Shown: positions 27,211-37,408 of the stretch, piece after piece | How the letters are laid out: every line of letters starts with the position of its first letter | How positions within the stretch are numbered: the first letter of the stretch is position 1 | NCBI GenBank assembly: GCA_009783085.1 | Contig: WRHU01000001.1 | Location: forward strand, 62,001-126,000 | Reading direction: 5' to 3' | Length of the DNA stretch: 64,000 nucleotides | DNA from: Coriobacteriia bacterium | Lineage (GTDB): Bacteria > Actinomycetota > Coriobacteriia > Coriobacteriales > UBA8131 | Notes under the pieces: generated by a model | What the model was told of the DNA's origin: nothing | The model's input: the letters and a program-made list of their open reading frames with translations, nothing else | The model's database searches: none | Translations under genes and position numbers: made by a program

Positions 27211-28700
27211 TGAGTAGCGGAACTCTTGCTGTACTGAGTGCTCTTCCCACATCCTTGGTGAGTGGCTCATATATTATTGCGGGCATTTTATTCATTCTTG
27301 CTCTTGCGGGGCTTTCAAAACACGAAACAAGTCAGCGGGGCAACCTGCTCGGCATTCTCGGCATGGCACTCGCCCTTATTTTTGTGATTTTGGGTACGGT
27401 GCTTGGCGTGACAGCAACTCTGGGCTCTGAGAGTGAGGCCGGTGCCGCAACAGCCTTTATAAACTCTCCTGCTCCCTCATGGGCTTTTATTGTCATTCTC
27501 GTTGCTATGCTGATTGGTGCTGCCATTGGTTTGCTGCGTGCCTTTAGGGTTGAGATGACGGGAATGCCCCAGCTTATAGCCCTGTTTCACTCCTTTGTTG
27601 GTTTGGCAGCGGTGTTTGTGGGCTGGGTGTCGTATTTGCACGCAAGTGCCGCAGAGCATTTTGATCCCGTACATTCTGGTGAGCTTATCATCGGTGTCTT
27701 TATCGGAGCGGTTACTTTTACGGGCTCCATTGTGGCATTTTTGAAACTCTCTGCACGGATAAAATCGGCTCCGCTTATGCTGCCAGCACGCAACTTCTTG
27801 AACCTTGCGGCTCTGGTGATTTTTGCGGTGCTAACGGTACTCTTCATTCTGCTCCCCCAAGGGTCAGTGGGACTCCTCCTGCTCAGCGCAGCAACCATAC
27901 TTGCCCTGCTCTTGGGTATCCATCTGGTGGCAAGCATTGGCGGGGGAGATATGCCCGTTGTGGTATCCATGCTCAACTCATATTCGGGCTGGGCTGCAGC
28001 AGCAGTGGGCTTTACGCTCGGCAATAACTTGCTTATTATCACGGGTGCTTTGGTGGGCTCAAGTGGTGCCTACCTTTCTTACATCATGTGTAAGGCGATG
28101 AACCGTTCGTTCATTTCGGTTATTGCGGGTGGCTTTGGCAGTGACGGGGCGGTTGTAGGCGAGGCAAAAGATTATGGCTCACACCGAGAAATTAGCGCTG
28201 CAGAAACCGCCGAAGCTCTCAAAAATGCCTCAAGTGTTGTCATAACTCCCGGCTACGGCATGGCGGTCGCTCAAGCTCAAGCCACCGTTGCCGACCTTAC
28301 GTCCAAGCTCAGGGCGCGTGGTGTAAAGGTGCGCTTTGGCATTCACCCTGTTGCAGGCAGACTTCCAGGACACATGAACGTGCTGCTCGCAGAGGCAAAA
28401 GTTCCCTATGATATCGTGCTTGAAATGGACGAGATTAACGAGGACTTCTCCGATACCGATGTCGTGTTAGTAATTGGCGCTAACGACACGGTTAATCCTG
28501 CTGCCCTTGATGAGCCTTCCTCACCTATCGCTGGCATGCCCGTGCTTGAGGTGTGGAACGCTGAGCACGTAGTTGTGTTCAAGCGCTCGATGGCAACCGG
28601 ATATGCTGGCGTACAAAATCCGCTCTTCTTTAAGGAGAACACGTCCATGCTCTTTGGGGATTGCAAGGAGCGGGTGGGGGATATTATCAAAGTGCTGTAG
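27210..28700 (+). CDS. pntB: NAD(P) transhydrogenase subunit beta
   Basis: 496 residues. The first 290 form about nine membrane helices ([20 protein letters not shown] is the conserved proton-channel segment). The last 180 are the NADP(H)-binding dIII domain with [35 protein letters not shown] and [12 protein letters not shown]. It completes the pump with PntA. Start and stop overlap as in a coupled operon, and a strong terminator follows at 28755. Confidence 0.95.
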   Translation: MSSGTLAVLSALPTSLVSGSYIIAGILFILALAGLSKHETSQRGNLLGILGMALALIFVILGTVLGVTATLGSESEAGAATAFINSPAPSWAFIVILVAMLIGAAIGLLRAFRVEMTGMPQLIALFHSFVGLAAVFVGWVSYLHASAAEHFDPVHSGELIIGVFIGAVTFTGSIVAFLKLSARIKSAPLMLPARNFLNLAALVIFAVLTVLFILLPQGSVGLLLLSAATILALLLGIHLVASIGGGDMPVVVSMLNSYSGWAAAAVGFTLGNNLLIITGALVGSSGAYLSYIMCKAMNRSFISVIAGGFGSDGAVVGEAKDYGSHREISAAETAEALKNASSVVITPGYGMAVAQAQATVADLTSKLRARGVKVRFGIHPVAGRLPGHMNVLLAEAKVPYDIVLEMDEINEDFSDTDVVLVIGANDTVNPAALDEPSSPIAGMPVLEVWNAEHVVVFKRSMATGYAGVQNPLFFKENTSMLFGDCKERVGDIIKVL

Positions 28701-28754
28701 CTGACAGAACTAATACTTTCTGCTCTCAAGTGAGACGCGCAAAGAACTACTTAT

Positions 28755-28786
28755 GCAGGGGCTGCGTTTGCGGCTCCTGCTTTTTT
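28755..28786 (+). terminator. Rho-independent terminator after pntAB
   Basis: GCAGGGGCTGC and GCGGCTCCTGC pair around GTTT, followed by TTTTTT. It lies 55 bases after the pntB stop. Confidence 0.9.
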
Positions 28787-28832
28787 GTCCAAGGTGTGCG
28801 CTAAGAGATTTGTCAACAATTCAGTGACAAAA

Positions 28833-28862
28833 CTTGATATAGAGGGACTTAGGTTTTATTAT
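28833..28862 (+). promoter_or_regulatory. dnaK promoter overlapped by a HAIR-like HspR site
   Basis: TTGATA (28834-28839), 17 bases, TATTAT (28857-28862). CTTGATA-N7-ACTTAGG (28833-28853) resembles the actinobacterial HAIR element CTTGAGT-N7-ACTCAAG, with the left half better kept than the right. The gene for HspR is fourth in the operon, so this would be negative feedback. The leader of about 200 bases to dnaK holds nothing else I can name. Confidence 0.55.
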
Positions 28863-29063
28863 AGGAGCCGTGCTGATTGTTTCTGTGGATAACACAGGAA
28901 AGACACGCTCACACAATGTGCCTGCAAAAAAAAAGAGGCAGGACAGCAGAGGAATCACTGCGAGAGCGTAAAGTTTGGCGAACAAACCGAACACCTGCCA
29001 GCACAAACAACGGTATCGACTAAGAAAAAATAACAAAAAAGCACGAAAGAAAGGAACAGAACA

Positions 29064-30983
29064 ATGGCAAAGATATTGGGAATTGATTTAGGAACTACTA
29101 ATTCAGCGATGGCGGTTATGGAGGGCGGCGAGCCCACCATTGTTGTTAACGCTGAGGGCGATCGCACTACCCCAAGTGTGGTTGGCTTTCGCAAAGATGG
29201 CGAGCGCGTGGTGGGTAAGGCTGCCAAAAATCAGGCGGTTACCAACCCAGAAAACACGGTTTCGTCCATCAAGCGTTTTGTGGGACGTAGTTTTGGCGAA
29301 ACCAAAGCTGAGCGCACCACTATTTCATACGCGGTAAAAAGCGGAAAAGATGGACGTGTACAGGTTGACATTGACGGCAAAGACTTTACCCCTGAAGAAA
29401 TCAGCGCAATGGTTTTGCAAAAGCTTAAGGGTGATGCAGAAAAATACACGGGCGAAACTATCTCGCAGGCGGTTATCACCGTGCCCGCATACTTCAATGA
29501 TGCTCAGCGTCAGGCAACCAAGGATGCCGGACGTATTGCTGGACTTGAGGTTTTGCGCATTGTAAACGAGCCCACAGCCGCGGCGCTTGCCTACGGTCTT
29601 GATAAAGGCGGAAGCGACGAGAAGGTGCTCATTTTTGACCTTGGCGGCGGAACCTTTGACGTTTCAATCCTTGAGCTTTCAGAAGGAGTTTTTGAGGTTC
29701 TTTCTACCAACGGCGACAATCACCTTGGTGGAGATGACTGGGATCAGCGCGTTATCAACTGGCTGGCTGACAAGTTCCAAGCTGACACCAGCATTGACCT
29801 GCGTGCAGACAAAATGGCTCTCCAGCGTCTTAAAGAGGCTGCCGAAAAAGCCAAGATGGAACTCAGCTCAACGCAGCAGACCAACATTAACCTTCCGTTT
29901 ATTACCGCCGATGCAGATGGTCCTAAGCACCTTGACTATTCGCTTACTCGTGCAGAGTTTGAGAAAAGCACCGATGATTTGCTCCAGCGTTGCAAAAAAC
30001 CAGTCGAGTCTGCCATGAAGGATGCAGGCATTTCTATGGGTGATCTTTCAGAGGTTATTCTCGTTGGTGGTTCTACGCGTATGCCAGCTGTCCAAGAGCT
30101 GGTTAAGAAGCTTACGGGCAAAGACCCCAACATGTCAGTTAACCCTGACGAGGTAGTAGCGCTCGGCGCAGCCATTCAAGGCGGCGTGCTTGCAGGTGAC
30201 GTTTCAGGCATTTTGCTTTTGGACGTTACGCCGCTTTCGCTAGGCGTAGAAACCATGGGTGGCGTTATGACGCGCATGATTGAGCGCAACACTACCATTC
30301 CTACCAAAAAAACAGAGATTTACTCAACCGCTGCCGATGGGCAAACAACTGTTGAGATTCACGTCTTGCAAGGCGAGCGCGAGATGGCTGCCGGCAACAA
30401 AACGCTTGGTAAGTTCCAGCTCGGCGGCATTGCGCCAGCACCACGCGGTATTCCGCAAGTAGAGGTTACTTTTGACATCGACGCAAACGGCATCGTCAAC
30501 GTAAGCGCTAAGGATAAAAGCACGGGCAAAGAACAACAAATTACCATCTCTGGCTCAACGGCTCTCTCTGATGATGAAGTCGATCGTATGGTAAAAGATG
30601 CCGAGGAGCATGCCTCTGAGGACGCTGCTCGCAAGGCAGAAGTTGAGGTGCGCAACACTGCAGACAGCCTCATTTACGCAACCGAGAAAAGCATGACCGA
30701 TTTGGGCGAGAAAGTGCCTGAGGACGTCAAGGAAACCGTTACCGCTGCCATAGATGAGCTTAAGACTGCTCTTGAGGGTAGCGACATGGACGAGATTAGC
30801 GCTAAAACTGAGGCACTTCAGACGGCAAGCTACAAGATTGGTGAGATTGTGTACCAAGATATGCAGGCTGCCGAAGGCGACGGCGGCGAGGGCGTTGAGG
30901 CTTCAGAGGGCGAAGCAGGTTCAGGCGATGGCGATACCATTGAGGCCGACTACGAGGTCATTGAGGACGAGGAAAGCAAATAA
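29064..30983 (+). CDS. dnaK: Chaperone DnaK (Hsp70)
   Basis: 639 residues, full length. Nucleotide-binding domain with [32 protein letters not shown] and [15 protein letters not shown]. The substrate domain has [16 protein letters not shown], and the helical lid ends in an acidic Gly/Glu-rich tail (EEDESK type). It folds and protects proteins using ATP with the DnaJ and GrpE encoded downstream. ATG with AAAGGAACAG. First gene of the heat-shock operon. Confidence 0.98.
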   Translation: MAKILGIDLGTTNSAMAVMEGGEPTIVVNAEGDRTTPSVVGFRKDGERVVGKAAKNQAVTNPENTVSSIKRFVGRSFGETKAERTTISYAVKSGKDGRVQVDIDGKDFTPEEISAMVLQKLKGDAEKYTGETISQAVITVPAYFNDAQRQATKDAGRIAGLEVLRIVNEPTAAALAYGLDKGGSDEKVLIFDLGGGTFDVSILELSEGVFEVLSTNGDNHLGGDDWDQRVINWLADKFQADTSIDLRADKMALQRLKEAAEKAKMELSSTQQTNINLPFITADADGPKHLDYSLTRAEFEKSTDDLLQRCKKPVESAMKDAGISMGDLSEVILVGGSTRMPAVQELVKKLTGKDPNMSVNPDEVVALGAAIQGGVLAGDVSGILLLDVTPLSLGVETMGGVMTRMIERNTTIPTKKTEIYSTAADGQTTVEIHVLQGEREMAAGNKTLGKFQLGGIAPAPRGIPQVEVTFDIDANGIVNVSAKDKSTGKEQQITISGSTALSDDEVDRMVKDAEEHASEDAARKAEVEVRNTADSLIYATEKSMTDLGEKVPEDVKETVTAAIDELKTALEGSDMDEISAKTEALQTASYKIGEIVYQDMQAAEGDGGEGVEASEGEAGSGDGDTIEADYEVIEDEESK

Positions 30984-31010
30984 GGTGACGAGCGTAGTAA
31001 GGTGACTAAT

Positions 31011-31700
31011 ATGACACGAAAACAAAAAACTGATAGCGAGGAGATCAACGAGTTTCTCGCTGAACAGGTAGATGAAGCAGGTGCCGAGTTCTTAGGGGAT
31101 AGAGATGCCCTTGAGAGCTCTGGTGCAGACGAGGCTGATGGCGTGGACGAGCAGCCTAGCGAGGGTGAGCAACCCAACGAGTCCGAAACCGCAGAACTCG
31201 AAAACGAACCCGAAAACGCACTCGAAAGTGCTGAGCCTCTCGATGAGCCCCTCGACGAACTTGCAATGGCGCAGACAACGGCACGCGACCTGCAAGACCG
31301 TTACGTGCGCCTGCAAGCCGAGTGGGATAACTTCCGCAAGCGCACTACCTTGGAGCGTCAAGCTGAGCGTGGACGGGCAGCGGGACATTTGGTCGAGCGG
31401 CTTTTGCCCATTGTTGATGACCTTGAGCGCGCCATTGAACACAGCGACACCGCAAGCGAGGACGCTCTAAAAGAAGGCATCCAGGCGGTTTATGCCAAGC
31501 TTGAGGAACTTCTTAAAAAGGAAGGCGTAGCGGTACTCAATCCCGTGGGCGAGGCCTTTGATGCAAACGTCCACAGTGCGGTTGGTACCGTGGAAGATGC
31601 TTCGCTTGACGAGGATACGGTGTGCGAGGTCTACCAAAAAGGATACGAAATGGCAGGCAAGCTTTTGCGTCCTGCCACAGTTGTAGTTTCAAAAAAATAG
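31011..31700 (+). CDS. grpE: Nucleotide exchange factor GrpE
   Basis: 229 residues. A very acidic first 85 residues are followed by the GrpE coiled coil and head: DRYVRLQAEWDNFRKRT, then LPIVDDLERAIEH and NVHSAVGTVED, with VVVSKK at the end. It releases ADP from DnaK. The ATG at 31011 is well spaced from AAGGTG, and the GTG at 31002 is an alternative. The acidic head is longer than in many relatives but common in Actinomycetota. Confidence 0.96.
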   Translation: MTRKQKTDSEEINEFLAEQVDEAGAEFLGDRDALESSGADEADGVDEQPSEGEQPNESETAELENEPENALESAEPLDEPLDELAMAQTTARDLQDRYVRLQAEWDNFRKRTTLERQAERGRAAGHLVERLLPIVDDLERAIEHSDTASEDALKEGIQAVYAKLEELLKKEGVAVLNPVGEAFDANVHSAVGTVEDASLDEDTVCEVYQKGYEMAGKLLRPATVVVSKK

Positions 31701-31747
31701 ATTTTGCCAACGGCGATAAGCCCAAAAACAAGGAGGTGTGAGGCAGA

Positions 31748-32722
31748 ATGGCAGCAACAGATAAAAACTATTACGACATACTTGGCGTGGGAAGTTCTGC
31801 TTCCCTCGACGAAATAAAAAAATCGTTCAAAAAGCTCGCGCGCAAACACCACCCTGATGCTGGTGGCGATGAGGCTCAGTTTAAGGAAATAAGCGAGGCC
31901 TACGACACGCTCTCAGACGCAAAAAAACGTGAGGAATACGATGTCTTTCTCAAGTACGGTGGTTTTGCTGGCGGAGCTGCAGGTGGTGCCTGGGGCGGAC
32001 GTGGGCAACAGGGCAACTGGCAAACGGTCACTGATTTTGGCGACATGGGTGCCTGGGGCAGCATTTTTGAAAGCATGCGCTCAGGCGAGGGTGCTTTTGG
32101 CACTCAGTGGGATTTCCCCGAGATGAAAGCCCGTGGGCGCGATGTCAAGGTAACGCTTGAGGTTAGTTTTGATGAGGCTTTTGCGGGTGCCGAGAAACGC
32201 GTAACGCTCAACACGGGCGAAGGAAAGACCAAGCGTACGCAACAGCTCGCCATCAAGGTGCCCAAGGGTGCCGTTGATGATAGCAAGCTTCGCTACAAGG
32301 GCAAAGGGGGCGCGGGCAAAAAGGGTGGAGCCAATGGCGATCTTATCGTAACGCTCAAGCTCAAGCCTCATGAGCTCTATACCCGTCAAGGAGCAGATGT
32401 CCTCTTTGATTTGCCGGTTTCTTTTGCAGAAGCTGCTCTTGGTGCGTCCATTGTTGTTCCTGCTCCTGACGGCAGCAAGGTTAAACTGCGTGTTCCTAAG
32501 GGAACCCAAGAGGATGCCGTGTTAGTTATCAAGGGTAAGGGCGCGCCACGCGCGCGCAGTAAAAATGAAAGCTCTGGCGACTTAAAGGCGCGCATACATA
32601 TTGTTGTTCCCAAAAATCTGAACGAGGAACAAACAGCAGCTCTTGAGGCTTACGCAAGCGCAGATGATCCTAATGAACTTCGTCCGAGTTTTCCAACCGT
32701 TGAAAGTACCAAAGGAGCGTGA
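31748..32722 (+). CDS. DnaJ-type co-chaperone without zinc finger
   Basis: 324 residues. The J domain (residues about 6-70) has the HPD motif in KHHPDAGGD. A Gly-rich linker then leads directly into two C-terminal client-binding domains (RDVKVTLEVSFDEAFAGAEK, DGSKVKLRVPKGTQ). No CxxCxGxG zinc-finger repeats are present, so it belongs to the type II (CbpA/DnaJ2) class, as in many actinobacterial heat-shock operons. It stimulates DnaK ATPase and delivers clients. ATG with AGGAGGTG. The stop overlaps the next gene's start. Confidence 0.95.
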   Translation: MAATDKNYYDILGVGSSASLDEIKKSFKKLARKHHPDAGGDEAQFKEISEAYDTLSDAKKREEYDVFLKYGGFAGGAAGGAWGGRGQQGNWQTVTDFGDMGAWGSIFESMRSGEGAFGTQWDFPEMKARGRDVKVTLEVSFDEAFAGAEKRVTLNTGEGKTKRTQQLAIKVPKGAVDDSKLRYKGKGGAGKKGGANGDLIVTLKLKPHELYTRQGADVLFDLPVSFAEAALGASIVVPAPDGSKVKLRVPKGTQEDAVLVIKGKGAPRARSKNESSGDLKARIHIVVPKNLNEEQTAALEAYASADDPNELRPSFPTVESTKGA

Positions 32723-33111
32723 TGTTGATGACAGGCGATCGCGAACGTCCTTTATATATGATAAGTGTTGCTGCCGAGTTAGCTGGCATGCACCCGCAAA
32801 CGCTACGTGTGTATGAAACTAAGGGTTTGGTAAACCCGCAACGCTCTGCCGGCAACACACGTCTGTATTCACAGGCGGATATTGATCAACTTGAGCTTAT
32901 AGCCCAGCTGACGGCAGAGGGCATCAATCTCGCCGGTGTTTTGCGTATTCTTGACCTCCAAAAACGTCTTGATGAACGTGAGAAAGAGCTCTTGGGCGCT
33001 CAACGAAGAACGCGCAAGATGCAAGAACGTCTACACGAGCATGAAATGCGCGAGCAAATAACCGCACTGGTGCACGTGCAAAGAAATGCGATCCAGCTTT
33101 TTGAAGGTTAA
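32722..33111 (+). CDS. hspR: Heat-shock repressor HspR (MerR family)
   Basis: 129 residues. The MerR-type helix-turn-helix reads MISVAAELAGMHPQTLRVYE, then TKGLVNPQRSAGNTRLYSQADI, followed by a short coiled coil, as in HspR. HspR represses the dnaK operon with DnaK as co-repressor. Candidate starts are ATG 32722 (overlapping the dnaJ stop) and ATG 32728, both after AAAGGAG. Its position and a HAIR-like site at 28833 support the assignment. Confidence 0.93.
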   Translation: MLMTGDRERPLYMISVAAELAGMHPQTLRVYETKGLVNPQRSAGNTRLYSQADIDQLELIAQLTAEGINLAGVLRILDLQKRLDEREKELLGAQRRTRKMQERLHEHEMREQITALVHVQRNAIQLFEG

Positions 33112-33119
33112 CTTCAAAA

Positions 33120-33155
33120 TTAGTTTGGCTGGGCAAGTTAGCTTGGCTGAGCAAA
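33120..33155. repeat. 18-bp imperfect tandem repeat between hspR and clpB
   Basis: TTAGTTTGGCTGGGCAAG (33120-33137) followed by TTAGCTTGGCTGAGCAAA (33138-33155), 15 of 18 bases alike, in the 82-bp gap before clpB. Confidence 0.7.
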
Positions 33156-33193
33156 CGCGCTGTGTTTTACTAAGTTTTACAAAGGAGTGAGCC

Positions 33194-36022
33194 ATGCGAC
33201 CAGATAAATGGGCGGTAAGCACCCAAGAAATTTTCCAAGAAGCTATGGGCGTTGCCGCAGACGCACAAAGCGGTACCATTGAGCCAGAGCATATGCTCAA
33301 GGCTCTGCTTGATGCGCGCGAGACCAACATTGCAAGCATTATTGAGCGCGCTGGTGGTGCGCCAGAGGCTCTAGCAAACACCATAAACGAGGCAATCGAG
33401 GCGGCACCCAAAGTATCAAACGTACCCATGGCTGTTCCGTCGCAGCGCCTGCTTTCTGTTATTAACGAAGCTGAGAAGATGTCTTCAAAAATGCAGGACA
33501 GCTTTGTTACCACCGAGCACGTACTTATTGCCTTGGCGGGCGACAAGGGTGCTGCAGGCAAGGCACTTACTGTTGCCGGCATTACTCCTGAGCGCCTTGA
33601 GCAAGCGTACAGCGATTTGCGTGGTACGGCGCGGGTAACCGATCAAGATTCAAAACCTCAGTTTGAGGTTCTTGAGCAATACGGACGCAACCTTACCGAG
33701 GCAGCACGTGCTGGCAAGCTTGACCCAGTAATTGGGCGCTCTGAGGAAGTGCGGCGTACCATTCAGGTCTTGAGCCGTCGTACCAAAAACAATCCGGTCC
33801 TTATTGGTGAGCCAGGCACGGGCAAGACTGCCATTGTTGAAGGTTTGGCGCAGCGCATTGTTGCAGGCGATGTACCGAGTTCTCTTAAAGACCGCGACAT
33901 TGTTGCGCTTGATATAGCAGCCATGATTGCTGGTGCAAAATATCGCGGTGAGTTTGAGGATAGACTCAAAGCAGTCTTGCGCGAAGTCCAAGAGGCTGCC
34001 GGACGCATTATTTTGTTCATTGATGAGTTGCACACGATTGTGGGTGCAGGTACGGGTGGCGACGGCTCACTTGATGCAGGCAATATGCTCAAGCCAGCTC
34101 TTGCGCGTGGCGAACTTCATGCCATTGGTGCTACCACGCTCGATGAGTATCGCAAATATGTTGAAAAAGATGCTGCGCTTGAGCGGCGTTTTCAGCCAGT
34201 CATGGTAAGTGAGCCCAACGTTGAGGACACCATTTCTATCCTGCGAGGGCTCAAAGAAAAGTACGAAATACATCACGGCGTGCGCATCACCGATGCCGCC
34301 CTGGTTGCAGCGGCTGAGCTATCAAACCGCTATATCTCAGACCGCTTCTTGCCCGATAAGGCCATAGATTTAATGGACGAGGCGGCCAGCCGTCTGCGCA
34401 TTGAGATTGACTCCATGCCCGAAGAAATTGACTTACTTGAACGCCAGCTGGTGCAAATGCAAATTGAGGAACAGGCTCTGCTTAAAGAATCTGATGCTGC
34501 AAGTAAGCAGCGTCTTGAAGCCTTGCAAAAAGATATTTCTCAAATGCAAGAAACGCTTGACGGAAAAAAGGCAGTTTGGTCAAATGAGAAAGACGTCATT
34601 GTGCGCGTCCAGCAACTAAAAGCCGACCTTGACCAAGCGCAGATTGAGTGCGAACGCGCCACGCGCGAAGGTGAGCTTCAGCTTGCCAGTGAGTTACGGT
34701 ACGGACGTATACCTGAGCTTGAGGCTGAACTTGCCACGGTAACCGAACAGCTCGAAAGCCGAGAAGAGCAAGAAAGCCTGCTCAAAGAGGAAGTTACCGA
34801 AGAAGAAATTGCCGTAGTGGTAAGCACGTGGACGGGCATTCCCGTAAGCAAAATGATGCAAGGTGAGCTCGAAAAGCTGATACACCTTGAGGACGATTTG
34901 CATAAACGGGTGGTGGGGCAAGACGAGGCAGTTGCTGCGGTGGCAGGTGCCATTCGTCGCTCGCGCGCAGGGCTTTCTGATCCCAACAAACCTATTGGTA
35001 CCTTTTTGTTCCTTGGGCCAACGGGTGTGGGAAAAACGGAGCTAGCAAAAACACTCGCAGCTTTGCTTTTTGACGATGAGCGCGCAATGGTGCGTATCGA
35101 TATGAGCGAATACATGGAAAAGTTTTCGGTTCAGCGGCTTATTGGTGCTCCTCCCGGATACGTTGGTTACGACGAGGGCGGACAACTCACCGAGGCAGTT
35201 CGCCGCCGCCCCTACAGCGTGGTGCTTCTCGATGAGGTTGAAAAGGCTCACCCTGACGTATTTAATATCCTCTTGCAGGTGTTTGACGACGGCCGTTTGA
35301 CCGACGGGCAAGGGCGGGCGGTAAGCTTCAAGAATGCCATTATTATTATGACGAGTAACGTAGGCTCGCAGTTTATTCGCGAGTTCAACCTGCACGGCGC
35401 AGACGGCTTAAGCGTGATGAATCCTGCGCTTTCGGGCGACAAAGGCGATATTGCCGCAAGCATGAGTGCCGGTGGCGGCATGAAGGGCATGGTCGGCGAG
35501 ATGGTCGATGAGGTAAGCGACTACCTTGAGGATAAGGGTGTTGACCTTGGCCCTATTGCTGGCGGTAAGGGTGCTAACAAAGGTTCTGGCAAGGGGAGCA
35601 AGAACAAGGCGGCGCAAGATGCTCCTTTATTTGACGAGGACAACAAGCAGCTTGAACGCGGTATTGACGAGGCGCTCCGCGCAACCTTTAGACCCGAGTT
35701 TCTCAATCGCATAGACGACATTATCATTTTTCACGCACTGGGCATGGAAAACATCGACGCTATTGTTGAGCTGCAACTTGCTGATTTCAAAAAACGTCTT
35801 GACGATAAGCGCATCAGTATTGAGGTAAGTCCTGCGGTGGTTGAGCAACTTGCCATCGACGGCTTTGACCCCATTTATGGAGCGCGACCCCTAAAGCGTC
35901 TTATCCAGCGCAATGTTGTTGATTTGCTCGCTAATAAAATTGTCGCCGGAGAGATTGCCGAAGGTGCTAAACTTACGGTAGACCTTGACGCGCAGGGGGA
36001 GTACTGTGTCGTATCGAACTAA
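33194..36022 (+). CDS. clpB: Disaggregase ClpB with an insertion in the second AAA+ domain
   Basis: 942 residues, about 80 more than usual. The N domain ([20 protein letters not shown]) is followed by AAA1 with Walker A GEPGTGKT and [13 protein letters not shown] coiled-coil middle domain spans about residues 410-530. AAA2 has Walker [30 protein letters not shown], and then [13 protein letters not shown]. Between [10 protein letters not shown] (ends about 726) and [10 protein letters not shown] (about 832) there is a Gly/Lys-rich insertion of about 75-80 residues that ClpB of other bacteria lacks. ATG with AAAGGAG. It rescues aggregated proteins with the DnaK set encoded upstream. Confidence 0.96.
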   Translation: MRPDKWAVSTQEIFQEAMGVAADAQSGTIEPEHMLKALLDARETNIASIIERAGGAPEALANTINEAIEAAPKVSNVPMAVPSQRLLSVINEAEKMSSKMQDSFVTTEHVLIALAGDKGAAGKALTVAGITPERLEQAYSDLRGTARVTDQDSKPQFEVLEQYGRNLTEAARAGKLDPVIGRSEEVRRTIQVLSRRTKNNPVLIGEPGTGKTAIVEGLAQRIVAGDVPSSLKDRDIVALDIAAMIAGAKYRGEFEDRLKAVLREVQEAAGRIILFIDELHTIVGAGTGGDGSLDAGNMLKPALARGELHAIGATTLDEYRKYVEKDAALERRFQPVMVSEPNVEDTISILRGLKEKYEIHHGVRITDAALVAAAELSNRYISDRFLPDKAIDLMDEAASRLRIEIDSMPEEIDLLERQLVQMQIEEQALLKESDAASKQRLEALQKDISQMQETLDGKKAVWSNEKDVIVRVQQLKADLDQAQIECERATREGELQLASELRYGRIPELEAELATVTEQLESREEQESLLKEEVTEEEIAVVVSTWTGIPVSKMMQGELEKLIHLEDDLHKRVVGQDEAVAAVAGAIRRSRAGLSDPNKPIGTFLFLGPTGVGKTELAKTLAALLFDDERAMVRIDMSEYMEKFSVQRLIGAPPGYVGYDEGGQLTEAVRRRPYSVVLLDEVEKAHPDVFNILLQVFDDGRLTDGQGRAVSFKNAIIIMTSNVGSQFIREFNLHGADGLSVMNPALSGDKGDIAASMSAGGGMKGMVGEMVDEVSDYLEDKGVDLGPIAGGKGANKGSGKGSKNKAAQDAPLFDEDNKQLERGIDEALRATFRPEFLNRIDDIIIFHALGMENIDAIVELQLADFKKRLDDKRISIEVSPAVVEQLAIDGFDPIYGARPLKRLIQRNVVDLLANKIVAGEIAEGAKLTVDLDAQGEYCVVSN

Positions 36023-37307
36023 CAGGAGAGAGCCAGATGCACCGTCTGCTGCGAGACGTGCGAGCCACGTAAGCCGCAGAGAGCCTGTTGCTGCGCGCAG
36101 ACCTCAAAGCACAAGAGATGCTCGCACGTATTCTCGCACCAAAACTGCCAGCAGTGGGCGCAAAAGAATTGCTCTTGCCTTGGGTGCAGTTTGCCTTTTG
36201 GGTTGTGCGGGCCTTGCGATAGGTTTGTCATCTTTGGGCTTCTTTGAAAAGAACGCTACTCCTCCTTCTCCCGCATCATCGAGTGCTCCTACTTTTGACA
36301 CGGAAATATCTGACTCTTTAACCCCTGAAGCACAGGCAGGCTCGGGGAATGCGGCCAGCAGCGGGCAGCCTGGCGTAAATGACCCACAAATTGTTATGAA
36401 CCTTAATGGCAGCCAACATACCTTAGTAAAGCAAGGCCAACCGTATATCGAGTCTGGTTGTCATGCCGTCGACCGCAAAGAGGGCAACCTTGCAAAAACA
36501 CTTGAGATTGCGGGTACGGTTGATACGAGTACGCCAGGAACCTACGAGATTACTTATCACGCGTCCAATAAAAAGGGCGGCCAGCACACTAAAGTAAGAA
36601 CGGTTGAGGTACTTGCAAGTAGTGATTTTGTGCCGAACACCAAGGGTGTTCCCGTGCTTATGTATCACTATGTGTACACCGATACCGACCAGCCAAGTAA
36701 GCTCACCAGCAACTACATCAAAGACACCATGCTGGAGTCACAACTTGCCTATCTTGCTGAGCAGGACTATTACTACCCCAGCTATAAGGAGCTTTATGCC
36801 TATGTGAAAGGCGAGATTGACTTGCCTGAACGCAGCATTATTCTCACCTTTGATGATGCGCGGCCCAACTTTTTGAAATACGGCATACCCTTGTTGGAAA
36901 AGTATCAGATTCCGGCAACTTCGTTTCTTATCGCTGACGAGGATAAGGCAAAGCGCAACGTAAAGAAATACGCGAGTGAGTACATCAGCTTCCAATCGCA
37001 TTCGTACGGCATGCACAAGCCAGGCGGCACTATTGGACATGGTGGGCTTATTAGTGCGATGTCGCAAGATGATATTGTTGCGGATTTGAAAAAGGCGCAA
37101 CCCATTGTTCAAAACGAGGAAGCGTTTGCCTATCCCTTTGGAGACTATACCGACACCGCAGTTGCAGCGGTGCGCCAAACCAACATTCTCTGCAGCTTTA
37201 CCACCGAGCATGGCAGGGTAGAGAAGGGAGATGATCTTGCACTGTTGCCGCGCGTGCGCATCAACGGAGATATGGGCCTTGACGGGTTTATCTATTCAGT
37301 TTCTTAA
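36006..37307 (+). CDS. Exported polysaccharide deacetylase with Ig-like DUF5011 domain
   Basis: 433 residues. A very basic cytoplasmic head (about 50 residues, many Arg) leads to one membrane helix (ALALGAVCLLGCAGLAIGLS), then a Ser/Pro linker. A bacterial Ig-like domain follows (SGCHAVDRKEGNLAKTLEIA, then TPGTYEITYHASNKKG). The NodB deacetylase domain holds VPVLMYHYVY, ILTFDDARP with the metal/catalytic aspartates, and a QSHSYGMH motif. It probably removes acetyl groups from cell-wall glycans. The GTG at 36006 follows GGGGGAG and overlaps the clpB end by 17 bases. Confidence 0.87.
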   Translation: MSYRTNRREPDAPSAARRASHVSRREPVAARRPQSTRDARTYSRTKTASSGRKRIALALGAVCLLGCAGLAIGLSSLGFFEKNATPPSPASSSAPTFDTEISDSLTPEAQAGSGNAASSGQPGVNDPQIVMNLNGSQHTLVKQGQPYIESGCHAVDRKEGNLAKTLEIAGTVDTSTPGTYEITYHASNKKGGQHTKVRTVEVLASSDFVPNTKGVPVLMYHYVYTDTDQPSKLTSNYIKDTMLESQLAYLAEQDYYYPSYKELYAYVKGEIDLPERSIILTFDDARPNFLKYGIPLLEKYQIPATSFLIADEDKAKRNVKKYASEYISFQSHSYGMHKPGGTIGHGGLISAMSQDDIVADLKKAQPIVQNEEAFAYPFGDYTDTAVAAVRQTNILCSFTTEHGRVEKGDDLALLPRVRINGDMGLDGFIYSVS

Positions 37308-37369
37308 AACGTCTGCCGATAAAACGTGCCCGTAACCTGATTTTCAACAACTCACAAAAATAAAAACGC

Positions 37370-37375
37370 TATAAT
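37370..37375 (+). promoter_or_regulatory. -10 element before the C39/trefoil gene
   Basis: GCTATAAT with TATAAT at 37370-37375 in an AT-rich gap. No convincing -35 box. About 35 bases before the GTG start. Confidence 0.4.
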
Positions 37376-37408
37376 CAAACCGTCATAAAAACTTGCTTTA
37401 AGAACGGT

